From Cololabis saira (taxonomy: Eukaryota > Chordata > Actinopteri > Beloniformes > Belonidae): a DNA stretch of 64,000 nucleotides. Numbering within the stretch: position 1 is the stretch's first letter; every line of letters begins with the position of its first letter. The notes under the pieces were generated by a model, which did not search any database, had not been told where the DNA came from, and saw only the letters and a program-made list of their open reading frames with translations. A program made the translations under genes and the position numbers. This document shows, piece by piece, positions 24,294 through 34,854 of the stretch. Where the stretch lies: contig NC_084596.1 of the NCBI RefSeq assembly GCF_033807715.1, forward strand, positions 36,790,879 to 36,854,878, written 5' to 3'.

Positions 24294-25380
24294 CCACCTT
24301 ACAATTGAAATCATGGAGCAGTACAAAGTTGCAACTTTCTTGAAAGACCAAATATTTTGCAAGGGGGCTTTGGACTCCATCTTCAAGATGGTTCAGAACA
24401 CCTTTGTTTGATTGTGGGTAAAATCCAGATTTTAAAGTATGTGTTGCTGCTTCTCATGACCATTATCTGTTCTTAAGCCTTAATTGTATTTCGTCAATTT
24501 TCTCCATATACTTAATCAAACGCAGGCACAGGAAGCAACACAAACAGATCATAAACACATACAAACACAAGGACGCAGTGAAGCAAATGCAGCAACCACT
24601 AATGTGAGCTCCTGACCGCACACACACAAACACACACACTCTCACCTGGCCAGGCATATAATGTCGTGATTCACACAAACCACTTGGCTGAGATGGTGGC
24701 TGGTGAGATGACACGACTGCAGGGTGTGAAATGATGACCTAACACACATGCACACCCACTTTGAATCATTCCCTAACCAATACACGGAAATACACATCCC
24801 AATCAGGGCCCACTGAGCCCATGTAGAGCAAAGAAACAATGGAGAAAAAAGAGAGAATATGGGTGACAGAAGTACAGCAAAGAAGACAGACGCACAGCTT
24901 GGAAGTTACCCACCCCCAAAATAAATGTTGTACTATATTATTGAACAAAAAAAGATATGCAGTGTTATCCATTATGTTAACCAATCCCATCACAGAGCCA
25001 GACTTCTTTATACACTTTATACAGTTTTGCAGGCGTTGATGCAACTGCCCCAACAGATGACTGCAGGCTAAAACTGCACATCCACTGCAGACATAGAAAA
25101 TCATGTAACATCCTGCTGCAGACATTAAAGTAGCTAAGTTTTCTTAAAAAGTACAGCCTGCTCTGCCTCAGTGCTTCATCTGCAATCCAAACTATTATCC
25201 CTGTGAATGTCTAGGTGTGTGTCCTCCTCCACTGCCTCCACCTCCTCTAACAGGGAGGTAATTGTGTTCAGATTACCCTTGGTTTCTTCTCTAATCCACC
25301 ACCGTCTCCTTTGTCTTATTCATGTTTAAGTTAAGGCCATTTTTGCCACAGCAAGCCACAAAGTGCTCCAGGCGAATATA
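24294..25380. other. Intergenic DNA without a recognisable gene
   Basis: No family-specific signal is seen on either strand. The minus frame 24766-25125 (119 codons) has no recognisable domain. Confidence 0.4.
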
Positions 25381-25463
25381 TATTTTTGAGAAAGCTCCAT
25401 GAGCCACTAGGGCGGCGCTAAAGAGCCGCGTACGGCTCTAGAGCCGCGGGTTGCCGACCCCTG
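25381..25463 (-). repeat. hAT-type MITE end fragment
   Basis: On the minus strand this reads CAGGGGTCGGCAACCCGCGG then CTCTAGAGCCG, the same terminus as the complete element at 40225-40913 (CAGGGGTCGGCAACTCGCGG). Only one end, about 83 bp, is preserved, so it is a solo fragment. Confidence 0.75.
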
Positions 25464-26687
25464 ATCTATATGGACTCACCAAAGTAGGTGATGGATGACA
25501 TCTTCAGCTCCAAACCCGTGACCGGTTCTTTGATAGATGGCCAATTATAATATATCCACGGGTTTCCAGGTGTGTACTGTTAGGACAACTGATCACTGGA
25601 ACCATCGTCTGGGTCAAACCGAGTTCAAGGAGTTGCTGCAGAATCTCCCCACGTTGTTCCACGCAGCTCTTAAGCACTCGAGGCCTGCGACTTTCTGGAC
25701 CTGCAGCTTTGATCCGGTCTTTCCGCTTCATGCTGCCTCGTCACCTGACAGCTGGAGACAGACAGACAGGCCGCGGAGGCAGAGGGGGTCTCAGAAATGT
25801 CACTATGTGGTGTTTGATCATGATGGGGCTGCGTTAAGATCCGTGACCAGGGTCCAAGGCCAGACTAGAGGCCAGCGTTTCAGTCAGGGCGTGTGGACCG
25901 AGCAAAGAAACCACTTTAAGTGGGGGCAGCCGCTATCCTTCTCAAGCATCTGAAGAGGCCACTTGACACCTTTAATAATGAGGGATTACCCAGGGAGCTT
26001 GCATGTAATATTTATTGACAAGATGTAAGAATGTTAAAGTGTCATTCCAAACCAAAAAGAAACAAGCTATCCAAATAGTTGAATTGTGTCAAGATGAATG
26101 TTTTTTTTATCATGACATGTAACCCTGCAACCATATTACCAGTGTCCATGCAATTATGCAATTACATTTGAATCACATGTGTAGAGGTTTAAATTAGAAC
26201 TTGAGATAGTTGCTTATGGCTTACTCTGTCCCAGTCAATCGTTAGCAAGAAGCTACGTCCACAAGTGGTGTTCGTTGCTAGCCTAGCGACACAGATCAAA
26301 AAAGTTCACTCCAGAAATGTTGTAGTAAAACAAAAATAAGGATCTCCGTTTTATTACTCATTCCCAGAGTGTACATCCACTGGCAAGAAAAGTAAGCTGG
26401 CCAAAAAACACCTTTTGTAACTAATTGCAAAAGAGAGAGGTAAGAAAACCGTTTGCTTCCACTGCTCTCAAGCTCTGACTGAATCTCCTTCATTCACCAC
26501 AGGTAATCAATGGCAGGTGATCTACAGGTTTAGAATGCTTATGAATGTGGTCGAAAGCGCAGATCTTCGGTTATGTGTGGAAGGGTTTTTTTTTTAAAAA
26601 ACGATGTAATGTGGATACAAATTATTTTATAAACGGAGGGGGGAAATATTCGGTTTTAAAAATACCCGGCTACGTGTGGACGGGGTC
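25464..26687. other. Intergenic DNA; degraded Harbinger-like end near its right edge
   Basis: The frame 25537-25953 (138 codons) shows no domain. At about 26664-26690 the text TACCCGGCTACGTGTGGACG then GGGTC is the reverse complement of the terminus seen at 6327, so part of another copy of that family lies here. Confidence 0.4.
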
Positions 26688-26994
26688 TTACTTTTTAAGT
26701 GTGACTTTAGAATATAAAATACAAGAAAATATTGACGGTGGCCAAACAAATTGTAAACACAGGTCGCACAAATGATGCTGGTGACGTTTCTGTGACGTTC
26801 TGAGCCTAAATCTCCGTTTTCCTCCGTTTTCCTCTGTTTAGACGCAAATGTGAAAACAGAGTTTTTGAAAATCTCCACTTTGGCCGGCGTTTTCAGAAAT
26901 GATTGTTTTTGGTGACTTTGACCTCCGTTTTTGTGTAAACGAACGGCCAAAACGCATGAAAACGCCTTGGTTTTTGCTCCGTGTAAACGGGGCC
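26688..26994 (+). mobile_element. Harbinger-like element, right part; relative of 6327-7000
   Basis: It matches 6698-7000 over most of its length, for example AAGTGTGACTTTAGAATATA, GGTCGCACAAATGA.GCTGG and CGGCCAAAACGCATGAAAAC, and ends GTGTAAACGGGGCC. It has a duplicated CCGTTTTCCT at about 26815-26830 and lacks the CCGATAAAAT insertion of the other copy. Non-coding. Confidence 0.7.
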
Positions 26995-26997
26995 TTA

Positions 26998-29900
26998 AAG
27001 GGCAAGTACACCTTTTATCAATAACTTCCAAATCACATACACAAACACATTAATTTTTATATACTTTTACATTTTAACTATTCTATGTTATCCTAAATCA
27101 AATAATGTATCTTTTTAACAAATATAATGTATAGGAAATTATATATCATGAACTTATGTAACACATTTTTAATCATGTTAACAGTTACAAACTATAAACT
27201 GTTCTTTGGCCTTTACAACATGTAACTGTCATTTATTGTGTCTCCTTTTTGGGGCGCATTTTGACGCTTTATGTAAAAAATTTGACACCAAAAAAGAGAA
27301 GATGGGATCAGCTTTTTTTGAGCTAACAACCTGACTTGTGGTTGGACCTAGTAACTTTTACTCCTGGCTGTGTAAAGTGGAAACAGACCTCAGGCCCTTG
27401 CACCAAATTACAGCAAACATTGCTCCTACGAGATCTCTGTGTTTTCCCGATGTTTTTGTTTTAAATATCAACGAACAGGACTCCAGCCAGGACTCGCTTA
27501 TCCTACCTTTAATCTGTCTGCCTACACATTTTTGGCCCACTTTGTCATTCAAATTTTTTTTAGGAGTTACATGGTAATATTACTTTTATGACTTTTAAGG
27601 AAACAGAAACACCGTTCTCATTCAAAAATACAACATAAAGTATCAGCTGTAAAAGAAAAATAATAAAGATGCCTCTTAAATTTCAGTATAAAGGGACAAA
27701 TATTTGATACGAAGCCAGAGCACACACACACATGCACACACACACACACACACACACACACGATAGAAAACAAATGTTCACGATTAAAGCATTTCAGTCT
27801 CATGTTGGAGGGTAAATGATACCCAGAAATGTGATTAAATGTGGTCCCCAGGTTGTTGTCCATGCGGGTCCATCAGCAGAAGTCTCATGTAATTTAAATG
27901 ACTATAGCTAAAGATAGAGGAGTTACAAGTGAGAGTTTTTTTTTGTCTTCTTCCCTTCAGCCATCTCGGTTTCAGTCCTTTTCTCCTTTTCAATCCCCTT
28001 TTACTGCTCCCCTCCCTCATCTGTCCTACAGTTTGTTTTCCTGCTCTTTCTCCTAGAGTATCTCCCACCGGGAGCTGAGCCTCAACAAAGACCCGACACC
28101 CCGAGTGAAGTAGAAAAGGGCTGCGAAAAGAGAGAGAGAGAGACGGTCAGAGAGGATGGCAAGGAGAAAATAGAGGGTGAGAGGTCACAGAGGAGGAGAG
28201 AAGAAAAAGAGAGCAAGCAGAGAAGGGAGCTGTAAAGAGAGCAGAGAATAGAGGAAGACTTAAGAAGACAGAGGATATTGTGAAAAGGAGGCAAATAAAA
28301 GGGGAACGGAGAGAGACAGTCAGTGGTGAAAGCGATAGAACATGAGGAGGAGAAAAAGAGGCGGGAGGGGGGGGAATAATGGAAAGAAGACAAAGATGTA
28401 AAGAAAAGCAGAGGGAGAAATAGCGGCTGGAAAGGAAGGAGGGATATGGATTTGACACAAAAGAGTATCCAGCTGAGCAGAAAGGTGGAGATGAGAAAAG
28501 GGGAAGAGACAGACTTGATGAAAAGAAATCAAGCTTTGAATAAAGAGGGAGGGAGCGAGTGGCTCTCCTGCAGCCTGTGTGTGAGTGTGTGTGTTGCTGG
28601 GGATGGAGGGTCATAAGTAGCTGCTAAAAGGCTTGTGCCACCTCTGCTGGAGGAGGAGCCCTTCAGAAAACATCTCATCAGCCGTGTGCATGTGTGGGAG
28701 TGTGTGTGTGTGTCAGTGTGTGTGTCAGCGTGCACTTCTGAGAGGAAGTGTTTTCAGGCTCAAACAGTGAAGTCGTGAGTTTGCCACAGGTTAGGTGATT
28801 GCACACTTTCCTCCCCCGTGACACAGGCACGCAAACACACACACAACACACAGCGATTATCTGGCCGGTCCACAGCCTGGTAACGCCTCGGCTCCACTCA
28901 TCACCTCCATGTCAAACTGGCAAAAACGTGCTGCTCCAATCGGGGCTCTGCCATGGCTGGTTGCATGGGGATACACCGAAAATATCAGATTATTCTTGGC
29001 TTTTAGTAGTTCATTTGCACAAAATATGGTGTGAAGCGTGAACTGTCATCTTTAGAGGGTAAAGCGATGGAGCAAAACTTGATAAACACAAACACACTGA
29101 TCTACCTTTAAAATGCATTGAAGTTATGGAATTTATTTGACTATACTTGAACATCTCCATGTGATGTATTGAGCTGCGATAAATAAATAATAAATCACAT
29201 ATATGTGCAAAATAATATATTAATTCTAGCCTCACTAGTTTATGGGGAACTTTGAATTATGAATGTTGTTGCTTTATTTCTGACTACCTACATTTGAAGA
29301 ATATAACTGATGTGGTTCATTAATAATAAATGTATAATATAATGTAAATGAGGGCTCGCCCTCAATGATTTTTGAGTTTAAATAAAATATATATATATTA
29401 AATGCCCCTTATAAGCCTGCCGTCTGCAATTATCTTTGCTACAATTTAAATGTATTTTTCATTTGTTTATTCTCCAGCTCCCAAAACAATATAATGTGGT
29501 TCAATGGCTAAAAGAGTTGAAAATCTACCCTTTTACAGCTGCCATGAACTGAGCTGCACATACCTTGAAAAGGGGGTTTTGGGACTGGATCCTTGAGGTA
29601 TTTTGATCAAAGTATGTCACTGACAAAGGGGCCATAGTATGCAAATGGTGTGAAATGAATGTGGCAGGAAGAACCAAAATTTCTGTGGGTTGTCTGGTCA
29701 GCTGAGAAAGAATGCCGTTTCTGAAAACCACAGATAGACCTACATATATTCTCAGTAGGTCAAAACTACAGTGACGTGCAGCAAACACAACTGCACTAGA
29801 TTCAACTTGAAGCGTTTTTTGTTTGTTTTTTTTAAATTTTTTTTCTTATGGCATGGGGCTTTTTTTGGTTGGAAGAACTTCAGATTACCTGAATCTGTGG

Positions 29901-30175
29901 TTTCCTATAACGTAGGAGAAGAAGACAGTACCTTGACTTAAAAACACCTGGAAGTAGTTTTCCACGAGAAGTTTAATCTTTGTCTTTTCACTGAGAAGTT
30001 CAGACAGTTTTGTTAGTGATGGGAACAGTCGTCTTGTCTTCACAGCGTTGGTTCTGTTAGGTTGAGTTGGTGCTGGTTTAGATTAGAGGGAGGACACAGG
30101 ATCCAAAGGCCGTCCTCTTTTGATGATTATCAACCGCCTTTCTGTTGTAATGTTTTGGGTTTGTTGTCCATTTCT
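26998..30175. other. Intergenic DNA with (CA) run and purine-rich tract
   Basis: No gene is seen. It includes an interrupted (CA)n at 27721-27761, the purine-rich tract described separately, and GT-rich runs at 28577-28730. The minus-strand frames 28082-28614 (Ser/Leu/Pro-rich) are the complement of the purine tract and not proteins. Confidence 0.45.
28128..28560. repeat. Polypurine tract on the + strand, about 430 bp
   Basis: The + strand is dominated by A and G in imperfect GAGA, GGAG and AAAG units, with few pyrimidines. Such mirror-like polypurine DNA can form triplex structures. It has no exact repeat unit, so it is low-complexity rather than a satellite. Confidence 0.7.
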
Positions 30176-30179
30176 TTTC

Positions 30180-30305
30180 TTTTTTGTTACCTGTCCAGAG
30201 TGTGTCCCTGCCTTTCACCCAAAGAGAGCTTGGATAGGCTCCAGCAGAACCCTGTGAACCTGCGTTGTGATAAGCGGGTAAAGATAGATAATGGATGGAT
30301 GGATG
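30180..30305 (+). repeat. Fragment of an abundant fish interspersed repeat
   Basis: CAGAGTGTGTCCCTGCCTTT, then CACCCAAAGAGAGCTTGGAT, then AGGCTCCAGCA and finally GATAAGCGGGTAAAGATAGA with ATGGATGG units match the consensus of a very common teleost repeat that ends in GGATGGATGG. A shorter piece is at about 45810-45853. Non-coding. Confidence 0.65.
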
Positions 30306-30696
30306 TAAACAAACCTTGCCTGCTGCAACTTATTGATCCATTCAGTTTATCTAGCTTTTGGCCTGCGTTTCTTGGCCTATACTTCCCAAGAGTGGGGGGA
30401 TATGGTTTGATTTGGTTCATTTACTAAGTTATCAGCCTTGTGCAACATGCCGGTTTTGGGCCTGTTTACTAGCAGAGGAAACTGGAGTACCTGTACAAAT
30501 CTGTTTCAGCAAATTATGGTGTAGTTCATGTATTAATTTAACCAAAATGTCATTTGTCCTCCTACCATTAACTTTTCCCAACCGTTCAATCTTAGATTGT
30601 TTCATTATCGGGGCAGCAGGAGATACTGTTGATCCAAACAATCTGGAAAAAGTAAAGTTTTTTTTTTCTTCATATAATAAGTCAACGAGTCAATAT

Positions 30697-30895
30697 GGGG
30701 AGTGGTAGCCTAGTGGTTACAGAGGGGAGATGAGAGGCCCAGGTTCAACCCCTTTGTGCCCATGAGCAAGGCCCTTAACCCTTACTGCTCCCTGGGTGCT
30801 ATACAAACGGCAGCTCCAACTGCTCCTAGTTTAACTAGAGATGGGTTAAATGCAGAGAATAAATTTCCCCATTCTGGGACTAATAAAGAACAGTT
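30697..30895 (+). mobile_element. tRNA-derived SINE
   Basis: An A box (TAGCCTAGTGG, 30706-30716) and B box (GTTCAACCC, 30743-30751) are in proper order and spacing for a pol III promoter. A body follows that ends GGGTTAAATGCAGAGAATAA and ATTTCCCC, a common fish SINE tail. No clear target duplication was found. It is a different family from the SINE at 15655. Confidence 0.75.
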
Positions 30896-31280
30896 ATTAT
30901 ATAAAGAGGCTAGATGAGCAGTGGAAAGCCTCAGCTGACTTCAGGTTTCACTGGTTTTAAGCCGAGGACACACCAACCCGACGTCGCCCGCTGTCGGCCG
31001 ACTGCTGTGTCGCCTCGCGTCACCTGTGTCGGGCTCAAAAAGAAGCACTTGGACACACCGCAAAGACGACACCCAACGGCAACTAGCACGTACGTTCTGC
31101 GCATGCGTGAGAGGTAATTCCCCTCCATACCAGCAGGCAGCGGTAGTCTGTATTCACTCAAAAACAAGGGAAAACCGGAAGCTCTGGGAAGCCGTAAAAA
31201 AAACAAATAGGCTTCATATTCACACCACATTTCCACACCACTCTCGCTACCATAATGCGTAAGAATAAAGAATCGGCACT

Positions 31281-31930
31281 TATTGAATCTAAGCACTTTA
31301 AAGTTGTTATCAAAACTCTACAGGTTAGTGTCTAAACTGGACGATTCAGTCTCTCTTCCGATCTCCAAGTGGGAGGCGGATCTCTCTCTGAATACCGACC
31401 AGTTTTCTTGGTCACAAATATGCTTAAATACGTTTACTATGACTAAAAACCCAAACTTACAACTTATACAGTACAAAGTTCTTCATAGAATACATTATAC
31501 TGGACAAAGGATGTTCCAGATGGGCTTTGTCACCTCTAATATCTGTTCACAATGCACAGAGAACACCCCAGATAATTATATGCATGCTTTATGGTTCTGT
31601 ACACCGGTACAGAGGTTCTGGAAGGAGATTTGTGAGGATTTATCCACATGGATCAACCACAGAATCCCAGTGTGCCCCACGGTATGTATATTAGGTCACC
31701 TGGGAGACACTCAAATAGAACCTAATTGGACACACCAGGTTCTCACTGCTTTATGTATCGCAAAGAAAACCATTCTAGTAAATTGGAAACAAAAATCCAG
31801 TTTATGTATCAACCATTTTAGGAATCTTTTATCAGATCATATTAGTAGTGAGATAATGTCTGCCTCCACTGAACAACATTCGGCTGAATTGCACTCTCTG
31901 TGGTCCCCGATTATTGGCTTCGTTACCTAG
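31281..31930 (+). pseudogene. LINE ORF2 C-terminal fragment (L1/Tx1 clade)
   Basis: An open frame of about 215 codons encodes the end of the LINE ORF2 polyprotein, whose complete form carries endonuclease and reverse transcriptase and acts in target-primed reverse transcription. Neither enzymatic domain is present here. The visible signature is the C-terminal zinc-knuckle-like motif C-X2-C-X9-H-X4-C (residues 88, 91, 101 and 106 of the frame), followed by the typical FW pair. Upstream, LIQYKVLHRIHYTGQRMFQM is the conserved stretch preceding the knuckle in this clade. The frame has no internal stop and ends with TAG at 31928-31930, so the copy is little decayed, but 5' truncation makes it non-functional. 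It has no start codon of its own. Confidence 0.8.
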
Positions 31931-33152
31931 TGGGGGCGGGGGGGTGGTGATCTCGTAGCCCTTGGGGTTGGGGGTCGGCTTGGGGGGTCTGGGGCGCGGG
32001 CCTCTGGTGGCCCCTGGGGGGCGGTGGGTGGGGCCGCGGGGCCCTGTCCCTGGCCGGTGGGGGCCGCGGGGGCCTGTGGGGGGGGTTGCCTCATGGCGGT
32101 GGGGGGGGTGGCTGGGGAGGGCCCGGGCGGGGGGCTGTGGCTTGGGCGTCTCCGGGCCTCCCGGGGGGGGCTGGGCCGTGGACGTGGGGGTCCCACCCGG
32201 AGGGCCCGGCCCTGCCTGGGTGGGGAGTGCCCCTGCGGATGTGGGGACTCCGTGACCCTTGGGGTGTCCGCCGGGGTGGCCTCGGGGGGGGGGTGGGGCC
32301 GGGTCCGGGGATCGGGCCTCCCCTGACCGGGGGGTGCACGGGCGGGCGCGACGGCTGGGTGGCACCATTCCCAGGTATCTATGTCTTATGTTGTCAGTAT
32401 GAATGGGAGGATGTTGGACCGTTTCCCCCTCCGTCTGGGGGCTCCGGCGGCGCCGGGGGCGCCCGTGGAGGTAAGGTGGGGCCCTGGCCCGGCTCGGGGG
32501 GCCGGCCCCCGTCTACTGGATGGCCGGTGGGGGGACGCGGGTGTCTTATCAGGGCCGGCTTTGCTGGTCCTGCCTCCTGGCTTCGGCCTCCGCTCCCCCT
32601 TCTTCCCCCCCTACACGATTCATACGCACATAGGCGAAGGGCGGGGGGTCCGGGTCGTGGGGGGCACTGTCCCGCGTGGCCCGGCACTCCCCGCCTCATG
32701 GTTTTAACAGCAAAATAGACACTGCACATTCAACACTTAATAAATACATTTGACAAGGACACGCAGTTCGGGAGGGGGGGGGGTCGGTGTCAATCGATAC
32801 TTGGCCCTCCCCCCTCCCTGTTTTTATGGCATTAATCACATGCACTCAACACCAGGGGCGGGAGGGGGTCCCACATCACCCGCGTTCCCTCACCGGCCTG
32901 GGACAGGTGGGTCGGGCTACCCGGGCCTGGCGGGGCTCGCCGTGCAGCCTGGGGCGCCTTCTGGCGGTGCTGGACCCCCCCGGGGAGGGGGAAACGGTGC
33001 GTGATTGTATGTCTGTGTCGGTGAGAATGCGGTATGGAAGGGTCCTGCCATGGAGGATTTGAGCCTCCATTGGCAGGACATCAAAACTTAATAATTTATG
33101 AATATTATATTATACAAAGATGGTTATTATTATTATTATTATTAGTAGTAGT

Positions 33153-33202
<50 letters not shown>

Positions 33203-33785
33203 GTATAGTATATTATATTATTATTAGTATAGGTATCGGATAGGTGAATGGATGAATGAATGGGATGCCTGGGTCTGGGGCCCTCCGTTGTCGGGCCTGC
33301 ACGGGTGTCGCCTTGTTGGGGGGTTCCCTCTCTCCGGGCCCGGCTCCGGTCCCCCCCGCTGCCTCTGCGGCGGGGCGCCCCTCTGGTCTTGGAGGGCCAC
33401 TTTCGTGGGGGACGGGTGCGCCTGCCCGCGTCGGCGGCCGGGGCGGCTCTGTCTCTCCGGGCAGGCTGGCCCCCTGCCGGGTGGGGGTCGTTGGCCTGAA
33501 GGGTGAGGGCCTCCTGGCCGCGTGTCCGGCCCGGACCGGGTGGCCGGGGATTGCCTGGGTCACGGTCCGCCGCCGCGGCATCCCTGGCTGCTTCTTCCCG
33601 CGCCGTGGGGGCCCCGCCCGCGGACCCCCTCGGCCGCCGCCGGGGGGGGGGGGGCCTTGCAGGCGGTGGGTTGCCTCCCTCCTACTTCTCCCCTCTGTGG
33701 GATTGCCGGTGGCCTGGGTTCCGGGCTCTTCCGTGTCGGCCTCTGGTCTCGCGGGTGGCAGGGTTGCTCCCCCCCCTCCCCCCAC
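31931..33785 (+). other. G-rich 3' untranslated region of the LINE
   Basis: Right after the ORF2 stop the + strand becomes extremely rich in G runs (31931-32710, 32760-33000), then alternates with C-rich stretches (33260-33780). Dozens of runs of three or more G within short distance meet the simple criterion for G-quadruplexes. The GC content breaks sharply at 32710-32755 and at 33060-33240. Long Gly/Pro/Arg/Ala frames in all phases here (for example 31832-32368 minus, 33256-34119 plus, 33213-33785 minus) are composition artefacts. Mammalian L1 3' UTRs also hold G-rich tracts; the parallel is by inference. Confidence 0.65.
33124..33202. repeat. (TTA)n microsatellite inside the LINE 3' region
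   Basis: TTA units with a few TAG variants form the array. The frame over it encodes only leucine and valine runs. Confidence 0.9.
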
Positions 33786-33821
33786 TATAGATACACTTCA
33801 GGTGGAGCTTTGTTTGGTTTA

Positions 33822-34028
<207 letters not shown>

Positions 34029-34562
34029 GGATCATATACATACACACACACACACACATAGACATACACACTGCCTTGTTCACCTGCATGCTGGCTCTCT
34101 AGTTTTTGGGTTTAGGTAGCGGTAGCGATAGCTTAGCTCAGACTGCGATCAGATCTCAAGATTTAGGTCGATTGCTGTTATTGTTCTGGTTGGCTCCGTG
34201 CCGGTTTCGTGCTTTGTTTTGTGGTTTTTTGTTGCAGATTTCTAGTGCTTGACGTGTGTCTCCGTGTGTTCCTGCTTCCTGGATTGGCAGTGGATGTCGT
34301 CACCCCCCCCTCCCCCCCAAAAAAAAAACAAAAAAAAAACACTGGGTTTGTATGTGTATATTAATGTATGTGTACGCATATGTATGCGTATATATATGTA
34401 TATATATTAAATATAGTAATAATGCACATATTTACTTTTGGTTTCTACCGTCATGGTATCAATCATTAATATGTGTGCAAACAAGGTAAAAAAAAAAAAA
34501 AAAAAAAAGAATCGGCACTGGTGATGTCAGCCCTCGGCCTTCAGCTTGTGGAAGAAGGAAAG

Positions 34563-34620
34563 AGCTTTGCTTTCTTAGCTTTGCTTTCTTAGCTTTGCTT
34601 TCTTAGCTTAGCTTTGCTTT
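34563..34620. repeat. Short tandem repeat, 14-bp unit
   Basis: AGCTTTGCTTTCTT is repeated about three to four times, with a final AGCTTAGCTTTGC variant. It lies inside the right part of the Harbinger-like element. Confidence 0.8.
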
Positions 34621-34854
34621 CATCACTTCCGTTTCTTCGCTACCTGAACAGCCAATCACAGAGTGAGCTGTTTGACCGACGGCCGACGCCGATTCGACAT
34701 GTCGAATCGGCTGAAAAGGTCCCGACGGGCGTCCGACCTGTGGCGACGTGCGGGACACACCGGGGGAACTAGCCCGACAGACGCGCACCGACGCGCACCG
34801 ACGCTCATCGACGGCACGACGGCCGACAGTCGGCTTGGTGTGTCAGGGCCTTTA

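Noticed and set aside
25537..25953. 138-codon + frame
   Set aside because: The text suggests no known domain, and no neighbouring exon pieces were found. I keep it as non-coding unless transcripts show otherwise.
28082..28614. Ser/Leu/Pro-rich minus-strand frames
   Set aside because: They are pyrimidine-strand translations of a polypurine tract.
31832..32368. 178-codon minus-strand frame, Pro/Gly/Arg-rich
   Set aside because: It is the complement of the G-rich LINE 3' region; open frames exist in nearly all phases there because stop codons are rare in such composition.
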